Source: Rhodospirillaceae bacterium
Lineage (GTDB): Bacteria > Pseudomonadota > Alphaproteobacteria > UBA6615
Reading direction: 5' to 3'
Assembly (NCBI GenBank): GCA_018667335.1
Contig: JABIVD010000027.1
Span: forward strand, 1-64,000
DNA: 64,000 nucleotides
Numbering within the stretch: position 1 is the first letter of the stretch; every line of letters starts with the position of its first letter. This document shows, in pieces, positions 18,638 to 27,893 of this stretch. The notes under the pieces are model-generated. The model had not been told where the DNA came from, did no database searches, and saw nothing but the letters and a program-made list of their open reading frames with translations. The translations under genes were made by a program, and so were the position numbers.

Positions 18638-19642
18638 ATGGATGAAACGGCAAATCCCGACAGCGTTATCGGTGAGTGGCAGAGCAGGCTGCGCCACCTG
18701 ATCGGTATCTACCAGGACTATCGCGGTCGCACGCGCAGGTTCTGGCGCTATCTCTTCATCGCATTCTTTCTGCTGAATTGTATTAGCTACCAGTTTGCAA
18801 TCATGACGGCATTTCCCGATCGAGCCTTCGGCGTCGATTGGCTGCGTTATGTGCTCATCATGTTCCCTGTCGCCCTGTTCGGGGCCCTCTTTGATTGCGT
18901 GTCCTTTGTCTTGACCGTGGCGATCATGCGGCACGCTATCCGCATCAAGGCCAAGCTGGTTTATTTGGGGCATGTGGTGGCCGATATCATCATCGCGACC
19001 CTGGCAACCGGCTGGGTGCTGATCGTCTTCTCGGTTTCGACTGTGCTGGTCGATTTCATCATCGGCCCCCCGGTGGCTGTGCCAGCCGTGGTGAGCCAAC
19101 CGGTCACACAAACGACGGCACCGGCAACAACCGCCGCACTCGTTGCGCCGCCCGTCGTTCAACCCGTCAAACCACCCGCCGAGCCGGCACCCGTCACCCC
19201 GCTCGCCGAGCCGACACTGGTTTCGCCCCCCGCCGAGCCGGCATCCGTCACTCCGCCCGCCCAGCCGACGCCCGTCGTTCGGCCTGTTAAACCACCCACC
19301 GAGCCGGCGCCTGTCATACCGCCCGCAGAGCCGGCACCCGTCACCCCGCCCACAGAGCCGGCACCCGTCACCCAGCCCGCACCTGCGGTCACGCCGCCAA
19401 GCGATGCATCTATCGACCATGTTCGCTTCATGGCGGACCGCGCCGATGGGTACCGACAGCGGGTCTCCGGCGCGCTCAGGGACCCGTTTTCAGGACAGAA
19501 TTTCAGGAATATCTATTTCGGCGTCGTCATGGGCGTATCGGCAATGCTGCCGAGCCTTCTGCATCTGATTGTAGGACTTGCAGCCCTGTTCACCGTCATC
19601 TTCCGGATGCTGTCGCGAAGAAAGGCTGCTGGTACACCGTGA
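18638..19642 (+). CDS. Membrane protein with proline-rich repeat linker, unknown function
   Basis: I do not recognise this protein. About three hydrophobic segments in the first half (near 35-57, 72-100 and 115-145) lead into a linker of about 80 residues. The linker is built from PPAEPAPVT-like units (19172-19396). A polar segment of about 50 residues and one or two further membrane segments (near 285-322) follow, with a basic C-terminus. An odd number of N-terminal segments would put the linker in the periplasm. The ATG at 18638 is preferred over 18632 because GGAAAG (18625-18630) is correctly spaced. The stop overlaps the next gene (GTGA), so the two are translationally coupled. Confidence 0.8.
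   Translation: MDETANPDSVIGEWQSRLRHLIGIYQDYRGRTRRFWRYLFIAFFLLNCISYQFAIMTAFPDRAFGVDWLRYVLIMFPVALFGALFDCVSFVLTVAIMRHAIRIKAKLVYLGHVVADIIIATLATGWVLIVFSVSTVLVDFIIGPPVAVPAVVSQPVTQTTAPATTAALVAPPVVQPVKPPAEPAPVTPLAEPTLVSPPAEPASVTPPAQPTPVVRPVKPPTEPAPVIPPAEPAPVTPPTEPAPVTQPAPAVTPPSDASIDHVRFMADRADGYRQRVSGALRDPFSGQNFRNIYFGVVMGVSAMLPSLLHLIVGLAALFTVIFRMLSRRKAAGTP
19172..19396 (+). repeat. Degenerate 27-bp repeat encoding PPAEPAPVT units
   Basis: About eight imperfect units follow one another. Consensus residues are Pro-Pro-Ala/Thr-Glu-Pro-Ala-Pro-Val-Thr, with insertions of VRPVK-type spacers. Variation is mostly at single residues, so selection appears to keep the composition while the copies drift. The opposite strand has a long open frame here purely because of the repeat composition. 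Confidence 0.85.
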
Positions 19643-20541
19643 GAATTCACGCCGTACGCGTTCTTCTGATTGTATTGCTGTCATCCGGCGCGGCGCTGGC
19701 AGACAGCTCGTCGCCAAAACTTGCGGCCTACTACGATCGGCAAATGGCGATCGTGGCCGGTAAGGTCTATGCGTGGGAGGAGGAAAACCCACCAACGGTT
19801 GTCCCGATTTCTGCGCGCCAGGTCGGCGTCGGGCGTGACAACTTTTACGCGCTGACCAGCGACGGCGATCTCATCGCATTCGACGATGTTGCGGGTGAAC
19901 ATACGGTCCTGATGCAGGGCATTGCGAAGTTTGCCGCGGGCGACAGCGGCGTACTGGCTATCACGAGCGATCGCACCCTCTGGTGGCTCTCCGGTCAGGC
20001 AAAGCAGCCCCTGGCCACCGACGTCGCGGTTGCAGCCGTTGGCGATGGCGCGAACTACTACATCACCTCATCGGGCGACCTGTACGTGAAAGGCCGTGCG
20101 CATCGTGGGCAATATGGTGATGGCCGACTAAAGCCGACGGACCAATTTGTACAAACAGCCTCCAACGCCACCCACATAACGGCCCACACGGGGCACGCCA
20201 TTCTGCTCCAGGCGAACGGGGACGTTGTCGGAACGGGCGGCAATATCTATGGCCCGGTCGGCAAACACGGCCTCGGGGACAAGGCCATCCGGTGGAGCCG
20301 GATCATGTCCGGCGCCAAGGCAATTGCGACCGGGTCATCCCACTCTTTGGCCATCCTGCAGAACGGCATACTTGTCGCCTGGGGCAGGGGCTACGATACC
20401 GAACCAATGCCGATATTCAGTGACGTCGTGGCCGTCGCGGCCGGGTCACGGACGACGATTGCTCTGACGCGCGACGACACGCTTTGGCAGTGGGATCGGG
20501 GCGAGCCACCTCGACGCGTGCAACTCCCCGTAGGGAATTGA
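19639..20541 (+). CDS. Exported RCC1-like beta-propeller protein
   Basis: A 300-residue protein with an N-terminal signal peptide (hydrophobic core about 5-18, likely cleavage after AALA). The mature part is built of about 50-residue RCC1-type blades. Typical fragments are VGRDNFYALTSDGDLIAF, ATGSSHSLAILQNGILVAWGRG and VAAGSRTTIALTRDDTLWQWD. Such propellers are protein-interaction modules. The GTG start at 19639 overlaps the preceding stop by four bases, which links it to the proline-rich membrane protein. No catalytic residues are evident. Confidence 0.82.
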   Translation: MRIHAVRVLLIVLLSSGAALADSSSPKLAAYYDRQMAIVAGKVYAWEEENPPTVVPISARQVGVGRDNFYALTSDGDLIAFDDVAGEHTVLMQGIAKFAAGDSGVLAITSDRTLWWLSGQAKQPLATDVAVAAVGDGANYYITSSGDLYVKGRAHRGQYGDGRLKPTDQFVQTASNATHITAHTGHAILLQANGDVVGTGGNIYGPVGKHGLGDKAIRWSRIMSGAKAIATGSSHSLAILQNGILVAWGRGYDTEPMPIFSDVVAVAAGSRTTIALTRDDTLWQWDRGEPPRRVQLPVGN

Positions 20542-20564
20542 CGGATGGCGCGCATGGGTGACGG

Positions 20565-21362
20565 GTGAGCGATATACGCGAGAAATACGTCGCCGACGGG
20601 TTCCTGCACCTCCGCGAGGTTTTTTCAGAAGCGGAACTGGAGTTTGCACGCCAGGCCGTTTCACATTTGCCGGAATGGATCCGGCAACACAGTGGCAACG
20701 CCAACGTACAGCGCCTGCAACCGCTCCAGAGATGCCCGGCGGTCGCCGACCCGGCCTGGATCAAGGCCTTCTACGGCAATGCCCGGCTCAGCAGGGTTGT
20801 CGACGAAATTTTCGAGGATGTGATCGTGCCAACGCCAAACATGTCCCGGGACTTCCAGGTTACCGGCCTGCTGATCGGTCCGCGTGAGCATTGGTGGTCG
20901 ACGGGATTGCATCGCGACTACCGAGATCTCATGGAGAACATCGACGTCGAGACATGGCTGTCCCACACCGATGATCTGCGGATGTTCAACCAGATCAATA
21001 TCCCGCTGCATCCCGACCCGAGCCTCTGGGTGATCCCCGGCTCCCATGACCGGGCCGACACCAAAGACGAAGCGACGGTGGTCCGCGCGCGTGATCGCTA
21101 TCGCGAATGCCAGGATCGTTCCATGGATGCGCGGAAGACAAGGGCGTACCGGAGCGAGCTGATCGACGCCATGCAGGCCTGTGGTGGGGTGAACGTCCAG
21201 GCAGTCCCGGGGGATCTCATTCTCTATCGCAGCAACATCCTGCACTGCGGAATCTATGAGCCCGCGGCCGTGCGGATGACCCTGCATGACGGCATTTATT
21301 CCCGCCAATGGCATGACTATGTGCTCGAGACGCTCGGGCACGGAACTGCGCAACCGGGTTAG
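20565..21362 (+). CDS. Phytanoyl-CoA dioxygenase (PhyH) family protein
   Basis: A probable Fe(II)/2-oxoglutarate-dependent oxygenase of 265 residues. The metal-binding facial triad is visible as HxD at His116/Asp118 (TGLHRDYRD) and the distal His227 (NILHCGIYE); Arg237 (AAVRMTLH) is placed to bind 2-oxoglutarate. The IPGSHDR segment is typical of the family. The substrate is unknown. The start is GTG at 20565, 23 bases after the propeller gene, so it may be part of the same transcript. Confidence 0.85.
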   Translation: MSDIREKYVADGFLHLREVFSEAELEFARQAVSHLPEWIRQHSGNANVQRLQPLQRCPAVADPAWIKAFYGNARLSRVVDEIFEDVIVPTPNMSRDFQVTGLLIGPREHWWSTGLHRDYRDLMENIDVETWLSHTDDLRMFNQINIPLHPDPSLWVIPGSHDRADTKDEATVVRARDRYRECQDRSMDARKTRAYRSELIDAMQACGGVNVQAVPGDLILYRSNILHCGIYEPAAVRMTLHDGIYSRQWHDYVLETLGHGTAQPG

Positions 21363-21430
21363 TGCCGAAGAGCAATGGCGGAGTGGTCGAGGCGAAAAGC
21401 GCTGTAGCCGATGTTCTCAATTCAATCGGC

Positions 21431-22363
21431 TCACCGTGGCCCAAGCCGCCTGCGCAAGTCGCGCACGCCGCGCAGAAAGATATTGGGCCTGATCTTGTCT
21501 GGCCGGTTCAGCACCTCGATGGCCGTATCCCACAAATCGAACTGCAGATTTCGGGCGACGATCAGAATCTCCAAAACATCACGATCGATCTCCTCGATGG
21601 CAGTGGCGATTGCCGGGGAATCGCCCTCTGTCGACATCTCATCGTTGCGGATAGAAACGATCAGGCACGCATAATCCCATTCGACAGGACCCTGGCAGAC
21701 GTCTTCCCAGTCGATCCACAATCCCCGACCAGCATCCATGAGCATATTGCTCAGATGTGCGTCACCATGCAGCGGGACATTCGATGTGCTCGACGCACCG
21801 CCGCCGGCATCGAGCATTGCATCGATTTCCACCAGCTTGCGCACTGTATCGCCGGGATCAATTGCACCCAGTGTGTCGTTCCGCCAGAGATCATGAAACA
21901 GTTGTCGCGCGTCGTTGTAGCCCCGCATGTAGGGCAACGGTTCCGGGAAGGAAGCGAGAGAGGCGCGGCAGTGCGCCAGGGTTTCGAAAGCCTCCGTCTC
22001 GGGTTTTCTGGCTTCCTCATCTGGCACGTAATCCCAGAATGTGACGATCAGACCGTCATACGCATGTGGTCCCGGGTCGATCAGATCGCTGGGCGCAACC
22101 ACGGGTGCTCGAGCGTTCGCCAGAAACTGCGCCACCGCAATCTCTCTCTCGCGCGCGCCATCTTCCGAACGAATCACAGCCGCTTCTCCCGATACCCGCG
22201 CCACCAGATTGTATGGCTGCAGCAGCAGAACCATGTTGCTCGCGAAGGCAATCAGCTCCGTGGAGTCGATTTTCAGTCCGAGGCCTGCGGCCACATGGCA
22301 CGCGGCGCGGCGCGATCGCTCGGCCAATTCATCACGCAGGGTCAGGGTCATAGCGATGGACAA
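21431..22363 (-). CDS. APH-family phosphotransferase
   Basis: A 310-residue protein of the aminoglycoside phosphotransferase/choline kinase-like group. The catalytic loop HGDAHLSN and the metal-binding IDWEDVCQGPVEWDYA segment are intact. The N-lobe includes the VARVSGE strand with the region for ATP binding. The aminoglycoside label is structural only: many such proteins phosphorylate small metabolites. Two possible ATG starts lie four codons apart (22363 and 22351). It converges with the PhyH gene. Confidence 0.84.
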   Translation of the reverse strand: MSIAMTLTLRDELAERSRRAACHVAAGLGLKIDSTELIAFASNMVLLLQPYNLVARVSGEAAVIRSEDGAREREIAVAQFLANARAPVVAPSDLIDPGPHAYDGLIVTFWDYVPDEEARKPETEAFETLAHCRASLASFPEPLPYMRGYNDARQLFHDLWRNDTLGAIDPGDTVRKLVEIDAMLDAGGGASSTSNVPLHGDAHLSNMLMDAGRGLWIDWEDVCQGPVEWDYACLIVSIRNDEMSTEGDSPAIATAIEEIDRDVLEILIVARNLQFDLWDTAIEVLNRPDKIRPNIFLRGVRDLRRRLGPR

Positions 22364-22614
22364 TCATGGTTATAGGGCCGGCACAATTGCTGCCGACGTT
22401 GAGACGCGAGAGCAAGTCACAAACGACCCGCGACGCCCATCAGAGAGTGTCTGCCCCGCAAGTACAAGACAGTGTGGGGTAGGCATCTTGCCGCCGCCGC
22501 ATACACGCCGGTTCATCTGACAATGTACGGGTCTCTGTCGTCGGGAACAGTTATGGGGACCCATCGGGACTCGGATGGCAGTCCTGTAGGTTCCCGGCTA
22601 GGGACATCGCCCTG

Positions 22615-24438
22615 ATGCAGAAACCCGCCCCAAACGAACATGGCGATATGACCGCTTTACCCGAACAACTTCTGGAATCAGTCTTCGGGTTTCCCGCGTT
22701 TCGTCCCGGCCAGAAAGAGATCGTGGACCGCCTGCTCGAAGGCACCCATACCCTGTCTGTCATGCCGACCGGGGCCGGGAAGTCGATCTGTTATCAGCTT
22801 CCCGCCCTCATCGCGGAACAGCTGACCGTCGTTGTCTCGCCGCTGGTCGCCTTGATGGATGATCAGGTCGCCGGTTTGCGCGCCAACGGTGTCGCGGCCG
22901 TCTGCATCCATTCCAACCGGTCGCGCGAAGACAATGTGGCCGACTGGCGGCGGGTTCAGGATGGTTCGATCAAACTGCTGTACCTGTCGCCCGAGCGGCT
23001 GATGACCGAACGCATGCTCACAGCATTGCAGGGTCTCGATCCGGCGATGTTTGTCGTGGACGAGGCCCATTGCATCTCGAAGTGGGGATTCAGCTTCCGG
23101 CCGGAATATGAAGCGCTTTCGAGCCTGCGTGAGCGTTTCCCCGGGGCCACACTCAGCGCGTTTACCGCCACGGCCGATACGGCGACGCAGCAGGACATCG
23201 CGACCAAGCTGTTCGGCGGGAAAGGCGACATCGTCGTGCGGGGCTTCGACCGCCCCAATCTGCGGTTGGCCGTCGCCCCCAAGACCGACCGGAACAAGCA
23301 GCTCCTGGACTTCGTGGAATCCCGGCCTGACAGCTCGGGGATCGTCTACTGCCTGTCGCGCAGACTGACCGAGGAAACCGCAAAACTGCTGCGCGAGAAG
23401 GGCTACAAGGCGCTGCCCTATCACGCAGGGTTGGCGCAGGAGGTCCGCCGGGAGAATCAGGAAACCTTCATGGCCGAAGACGCGGTCATCATGGTGGCGA
23501 CGATCGCCTTCGGGATGGGGATCGACAAGCCCGATATCCGCTACGTCTTCCACATGAACCTGCCCGGCAGCGTGGAGTCCTACTATCAGGAAATTGGTCG
23601 CGCCGGACGCGACGGAGAAGCCGCCGACGTCCACATGCTCTACGGGCTCGACGATATCCGCATGCGCCGCCAGTTCATCGCCCAGGATGACGGCGACGAG
23701 GACCACAAGCGCCGCGAACACAAGCGGCTGGATTCCCTGCTGGCCTATGGCGAGGCGATCAGCTGCAGGCGGGTCGCACTGCTCACATATTTCGGCGAAG
23801 ACACACAAGCCTGCGGCAATTGCGATATCTGCATCGACCCGCCGACGCTGATCGACGGCACGAAGGAAGCAAAAATGCTGCTGGCCGCCGTGTCGGGCAC
23901 CGGGCAGGTCTTCGGTGCGGCCCATATCGTCGACGTGCTGCGCGGCAGTGCCTCGGAGAAAATTCTCGCCCGCGGCCATGACCAGCTGCCGGTCTACGGG
24001 GCCGGGACCGATCGTCCGAAGAATTTCTGGACCGCCTTCATCCGGCAGGTCGTGGCCTCGGGCTTTCTGCGCATCGATGTCGAAGGCTATGGCGGGCTGC
24101 AGCTGACCGAGAAGGCCGAGCCGCTCATGCAGGGCGAGCAGGGCTATGAGTACCGGGACATCCCGAAAACCAAGGCCACGGGCTCGCGCAAGGCCCGCGC
24201 GGCCGCAGCCACTCTCGATGATGCCGATGCAGAAATTCTCGCCAATCTAAAGGCCCTGCGGCGCAAACTGGCCCAGGAACGCAAGGTCCCCGCCTATGTG
24301 ATCTTCTCCGACGCCACCCTGCACGACATGTGTGTGATGAAGCCGAATGATCTCGACACCCTGGCGCTGGTGAACGGCGTCGGCCCGAAGAAACTCAAGG
24401 ATTTCGGGGAGACGTTTCTGGCGGCCCTGAAGGCTTGA
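22615..24438 (+). CDS. recQ: ATP-dependent DNA helicase RecQ
   Basis: Unwinds DNA 3'-5' in recombination and fork repair. All parts of a standard 607-residue RecQ are present: Walker A MPTGAGKS, the DEAHCISKWG box, the aromatic-rich loop, GIDKPDIRYVFH, QEIGRAGRDG, the RQC zinc site with four cysteines (Cys in AISCRR, then CGNCDIC), and a C-terminal HRDC domain ending LALVNGVGPKKLKDFG. The ATG at 22615 follows a GGGA; another in-frame ATG lies 33 bases on. Its stop is one base from that of the converging methyltransferase gene. Confidence 0.97.
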   Translation: MQKPAPNEHGDMTALPEQLLESVFGFPAFRPGQKEIVDRLLEGTHTLSVMPTGAGKSICYQLPALIAEQLTVVVSPLVALMDDQVAGLRANGVAAVCIHSNRSREDNVADWRRVQDGSIKLLYLSPERLMTERMLTALQGLDPAMFVVDEAHCISKWGFSFRPEYEALSSLRERFPGATLSAFTATADTATQQDIATKLFGGKGDIVVRGFDRPNLRLAVAPKTDRNKQLLDFVESRPDSSGIVYCLSRRLTEETAKLLREKGYKALPYHAGLAQEVRRENQETFMAEDAVIMVATIAFGMGIDKPDIRYVFHMNLPGSVESYYQEIGRAGRDGEAADVHMLYGLDDIRMRRQFIAQDDGDEDHKRREHKRLDSLLAYGEAISCRRVALLTYFGEDTQACGNCDICIDPPTLIDGTKEAKMLLAAVSGTGQVFGAAHIVDVLRGSASEKILARGHDQLPVYGAGTDRPKNFWTAFIRQVVASGFLRIDVEGYGGLQLTEKAEPLMQGEQGYEYRDIPKTKATGSRKARAAAATLDDADAEILANLKALRRKLAQERKVPAYVIFSDATLHDMCVMKPNDLDTLALVNGVGPKKLKDFGETFLAALKA

Positions 24439-24439
24439 G

Positions 24440-25651
24440 TTAATCCGTGATGTCGGGACGATCGAACATGTAGTCCCGAACAACGGGCACGGCGTCACGC
24501 TCCCGCGAGATCATCAGCTGGAACACCATGTTTGAGCCGTTCAAAAAGCCGAGCTCGACGGCCGACAGATAAAATTCCCACATCCGACAGAATCGCTCGT
24601 CATAGAGCGTGCGCGCCGCATCCCGGTTGGCCGCGAACCGCTCCCGCCAGTGCCGGATCGTATGATAATAGTGCAGCCGCAGCACTTCCATGTCGGCCAC
24701 CCAGAGGCCCAGACGTTCGGTCACCTCAAAGACTTCCGACAGCGCGGGCACATAGCCTCCGGGGAAAATATACTTGCGAATGAAGGGCCCGGTTGTACCC
24801 GGTTGGGATTTCCGTCCCACCGAGTGGACCAGGGCAAGACCGTCCGGCACCAGCAGGTCGCGAACCTGCCCGAAATATTCATCGAAATGCCCGATCCCGA
24901 CATGTTCCATCATGCCGACCGAAACGACCCGGTCGAACTGGCCCGAGAACTCCCGGTAGTCCTGCAGCACGAACCGCACATTCGCGGTGACCCCCGCCGC
25001 ATCAACCCGTTGCTGGGCGACAGCCATCTGGTCCGGCGACACATTCAGCGAGACGACATCGGCCCCCGCGCGCGCGAGTTCGATCGCCAAACTGCCCCAG
25101 CCGCCGCCGATCTCGCAGACGGTCATACCCGGCTCGATCGCGAGCTTGCGAACGATGCGGGCGAGTTTGGCCTTCTGGGCATCCTCCAGGCTGTCGTCGG
25201 GGGAATGAAAGAAGGCGCAGCTGTAGTTCATGCCTTCATCAAGGAAGAGCCGGTACAGATCCTCCGACAGGTCATAGTGATGCTGCGCCTGGTGTTTCGC
25301 CCGTTCCACGGAATTTTGCTGCTGCCGCCGTCGCCGGGCGCGCCAGATCCGGCGCAGGCTCCCCTGAACCGGATGCGCGCCAAGGGCCGCGCGGTTGATC
25401 GAGAACAGGAACAGCAGGTCGTGGATGGTCGAGCCGTCTTCGCACGTCAGCGTGCCATCCATATAGGCTTCGGCAGCGACCAATTCCGGATTGAAAAACA
25501 GCCGCCGCGCAACGGCCCTGTTGTGCAGGCGCAGCGTCACCCGCGCGACATCACTGCCGTCGCCAAATTCGTGCTCCACACCCGAAGCATCCAGAATTTT
25601 CAACGTGCCGCGGCGCACGAAGGACCGGAGGAGATTACCGAGAAGACGCAA
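24440..25651 (-). CDS. Cyclopropane-fatty-acyl-phospholipid synthase family methyltransferase
   Basis: A SAM-dependent enzyme of 403 residues related to cyclopropane fatty acid synthase. The SAM site VCEIGGGWGSLAIELA, the HHYDLSEDLYRLFLDEGMNYSCAFF segment, and the VSVGMMEHVG and IRKYIFPGGYVP motifs are characteristic. The N-terminal lipid-binding domain is short. It may form cyclopropane rings in membrane phospholipids or methylate another lipid. It stands alone. Confidence 0.9.
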   Translation of the reverse strand: MRLLGNLLRSFVRRGTLKILDASGVEHEFGDGSDVARVTLRLHNRAVARRLFFNPELVAAEAYMDGTLTCEDGSTIHDLLFLFSINRAALGAHPVQGSLRRIWRARRRRQQQNSVERAKHQAQHHYDLSEDLYRLFLDEGMNYSCAFFHSPDDSLEDAQKAKLARIVRKLAIEPGMTVCEIGGGWGSLAIELARAGADVVSLNVSPDQMAVAQQRVDAAGVTANVRFVLQDYREFSGQFDRVVSVGMMEHVGIGHFDEYFGQVRDLLVPDGLALVHSVGRKSQPGTTGPFIRKYIFPGGYVPALSEVFEVTERLGLWVADMEVLRLHYYHTIRHWRERFAANRDAARTLYDERFCRMWEFYLSAVELGFLNGSNMVFQLMISRERDAVPVVRDYMFDRPDITD

Positions 25652-25768
25652 AACACACCTGTTCTTGTGGTGCCTGGAGTCTAAACGAATTGCCGCACCA
25701 CGAGAATGGTCACCCGTTCAATTCCATACCGGGCGATCACGGCATGCTTAGGGCTCAGGGGGAATGTT

Positions 25769-25858
25769 TGGCGGAGGGGGTGGGATTCGAACCCACGAGA
25801 CGCTTGCACGCCTGCCAGTTTTCAAGACTGGTGCCTTCAACCACTCGGCCACCCCTCC
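25769..25858 (-). tRNA. tRNA-Ser(TGA)
   Basis: Read on the minus strand, GGAGGGG pairs with CCCCTCC as acceptor stem. Discriminator G and an encoded CCA end at 25769. The anticodon stem CCAGT/ACTGG encloses CTTGAAA, giving anticodon TGA. The long variable arm is typical of class II tRNA-Ser. The D-loop and GTTCGAATC T-loop are normal. Confidence 0.98.
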
Positions 25859-26021
25859 GTGCGGCATTCCGATAGCATCCGCCCGCCGAGTTTGAAACGC
25901 CGTTCTTGCGTCTGGCCCGTTGGATGCCCCATACGCTGCGCCCTTTAAATCGCCATCCATGTTGCCAACGGCCCAAACGCTGCCGATATTGCATGCGACG
26001 TCCACTTTTAGGCCGAGCACA

Positions 26022-26882
26022 ATGCCCAACGAGACCCACACCGAACCGACCGACGCCCAGACCGACGCCCAGACCGACGTCCAGGCGGATGTGAAGTACA
26101 TGAAGGACAGCGGCGAGAAGCGGCTGATCTACATCCCGTCCGAAGCCGGGCAGGACAATTCGAAGTGGGCCGGGCGCTACGAGGACCGCAAGGTCGAGAT
26201 TCGCGACGCGCGCAACGCCGACACGGCCTTCGAACTCGACACGGCCGGCTTCGCGATCACGCCGCAGACGAGCGCGGTCGGCGACTTCTACGACGACGCC
26301 CAGATCACGGAAATCTACGAGCCGGAGATGGTGACGCTCCTCCAGGGGCTCACGGGCGCCGCGCGGGTGCATATCTTCGATCACACGCGCCGGGCCGATT
26401 CCAAATCCATGCGCGAAGAAAAAGTCGTGCGCGAACCGGCCGGGGTCATTCACAACGACTACACGAAGGCATCCGCCGAGAAGCGGATCCGCGACCTGTT
26501 TCCCGAAGACGAGGCGAACGACCTGCTGTCGCGGCGCTTCGCCATCGTCAATGTGTGGCGCCCATCGAACCACGCGCCGATCGAGACCGCACCGCTGGCG
26601 CTGTGCGACGCCCGCAGTGTTTCGGTGGACGACCTGATCACCGTGGAGCGCCATTCGAAGGACCGGATCGGCGAGGTGCAGCAGGTGATCTTCAATCCGG
26701 ATCACCAATGGTTCTGGTACCCCCGGCTTCAGGCTGATGAAGCGATACTGATCAAGACCTATGATTCCGCGACCGACGGGCGCGCGCAATTCTCGGTTCA
26801 CACCGCGTTTGAAGACCCCACGGCGCCGGCCGGTGCTTCGCCGCGCGAGAGCATCGAGACCCGGGCGTTCGTCTTCTTCTAG
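26022..26882 (+). CDS. CmcJ/NvfI-like oxidoreductase
   Basis: Resembles the CmcJ/NvfI/AsaB family, which includes hydroxylases and desaturases of fungal and bacterial secondary metabolism. Indicative segments are the ITEIYEPEMVTLLQGLTGAARVHIFDHTRR stretch, with a His/Asp metal-ligand-like pair, VHNDYTKASAEKRI, and FAIVNVWRP. WFWYPRLQADEAILIKTYDS near the C-terminus is also typical. The ATG at 26022 gives 286 residues. The first 24 residues hold DAQT repeats from a 12-bp unit (26052-26087) and are probably disordered. The reaction in this organism is unknown. Confidence 0.75.
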   Translation: MPNETHTEPTDAQTDAQTDVQADVKYMKDSGEKRLIYIPSEAGQDNSKWAGRYEDRKVEIRDARNADTAFELDTAGFAITPQTSAVGDFYDDAQITEIYEPEMVTLLQGLTGAARVHIFDHTRRADSKSMREEKVVREPAGVIHNDYTKASAEKRIRDLFPEDEANDLLSRRFAIVNVWRPSNHAPIETAPLALCDARSVSVDDLITVERHSKDRIGEVQQVIFNPDHQWFWYPRLQADEAILIKTYDSATDGRAQFSVHTAFEDPTAPAGASPRESIETRAFVFF

Positions 26883-26957
26883 ACCGGACAGGTGACCCTC
26901 ATCGCTTGCCGAGACCGAACCCTGTAGGCTCCGCGCCAACAGGCCAGCGGAGCACGC

Positions 26958-27890
26958 GTGACGACATCCACTTCCAGTCCATCCGCGAGCCGCCGGCCAG
27001 ACCCCGCGAGCCGCAGGCCTGACAACGTCACCGGGATTCTCTGGATGGTCGCTGCGACGTTCATCGCGGTCTCGACCCACGCCATGATCCGACATGTGGC
27101 CGAAGGCGAGATGCACGCCTTCGAAGTCGCATTTTTCTACAATCTGTTCACGATGCTCATCATCGTCCCGATGATCACACGCAACGGGACGGGGTTCCTT
27201 CGCACGCGGCGCCACGGCCTGATGTTCGTCCGGGCGGTCCTGCATCTGACCTCGATGCTGCTGTTCTATGTGGGGCTGACTCTCGCACCACTGGCCGCGG
27301 CCAGCGCGCTCACGTTTCTGGCGCCGTTGTTCGCGGTTCTGCTGGCGGCCATATTCCTGCGGGAGGGTTTTCCGCTTCGCCGCATCGTCGCGTTGGTGGT
27401 CGGCATCGCCGGCATGCTGATCATCGTGCAGCCGGGCCCGTCGGCACTCGACACCGGCGCGCTTTATTTCGTCGGCGCGGCATCCCTGTGGGGTGCGGTG
27501 TTGCTGATCATCAAGATCATGAGCCGGACGGAATCGAGCGCCACGATCACGGCCTGGATGGCGATCATGATGACACCCATGGCGCTGCTGCCGGCGATTC
27601 CCTACTGGACAACGCCGAGCCTCGCCGACATTGGCTGGCTGGCCGCCGCCGGATTTCTGGGGGCCCTGGCTCAATGGATGCTGACCCAGGCGCTGCGGAC
27701 GGGCTCGACGAACGCGATCATGCCGATCGATTTCCTGCGGCTCGTGTGGGGTGCGCTGATCGGGTTCGCGATCTTCTCGGAAATCCCCGGCATCTACACC
27801 TGGATCGGCGGCACCGTGATTTTCGGATCTTCGATGTGGCTGGCCTGGCGCGAACGCGCGGCGACGCAGTCGGAGAATGCAAAAACCTGA
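26958..27890 (+). CDS. EamA/DMT-superfamily transporter
   Basis: An inner-membrane transporter of 310 residues made of two EamA repeats, about ten helices in all. The first repeat ends near the SALTFLAPLFAVLLAAIFLRE motif and the second near MPIDFLRLVWGALIGF. Substrates of this group range from metabolites to amino acids. The start is GTG at 26958. The basic, Ser/Arg/Pro-rich first 22 residues are cytoplasmic. Its stop lies three bases from that of the convergent PilZ gene. Confidence 0.9.
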   Translation: MTTSTSSPSASRRPDPASRRPDNVTGILWMVAATFIAVSTHAMIRHVAEGEMHAFEVAFFYNLFTMLIIVPMITRNGTGFLRTRRHGLMFVRAVLHLTSMLLFYVGLTLAPLAAASALTFLAPLFAVLLAAIFLREGFPLRRIVALVVGIAGMLIIVQPGPSALDTGALYFVGAASLWGAVLLIIKIMSRTESSATITAWMAIMMTPMALLPAIPYWTTPSLADIGWLAAAGFLGALAQWMLTQALRTGSTNAIMPIDFLRLVWGALIGFAIFSEIPGIYTWIGGTVIFGSSMWLAWRERAATQSENAKT

Positions 27891-27893
27891 GGG

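Noticed and set aside
17312-19420. Very long open frame on the minus strand opposite the hydrolase and proline-repeat genes
   Set aside because: It is His/Arg/Gly-rich with no domain and is a product of GC-rich codon bias and of the repeat. The plus-strand genes have clear motifs and ribosome-binding sites.
25769-26021. tRNA-Ser as an integration site
   Set aside because: No integrase, direct repeat of the tRNA end or change of composition was found downstream.
25755-27674. Open frame of more than 600 codons on the minus strand
   Set aside because: It runs through tRNA-Ser and opposite two well-supported genes, and its translation has low-complexity Arg/Gly/His composition.
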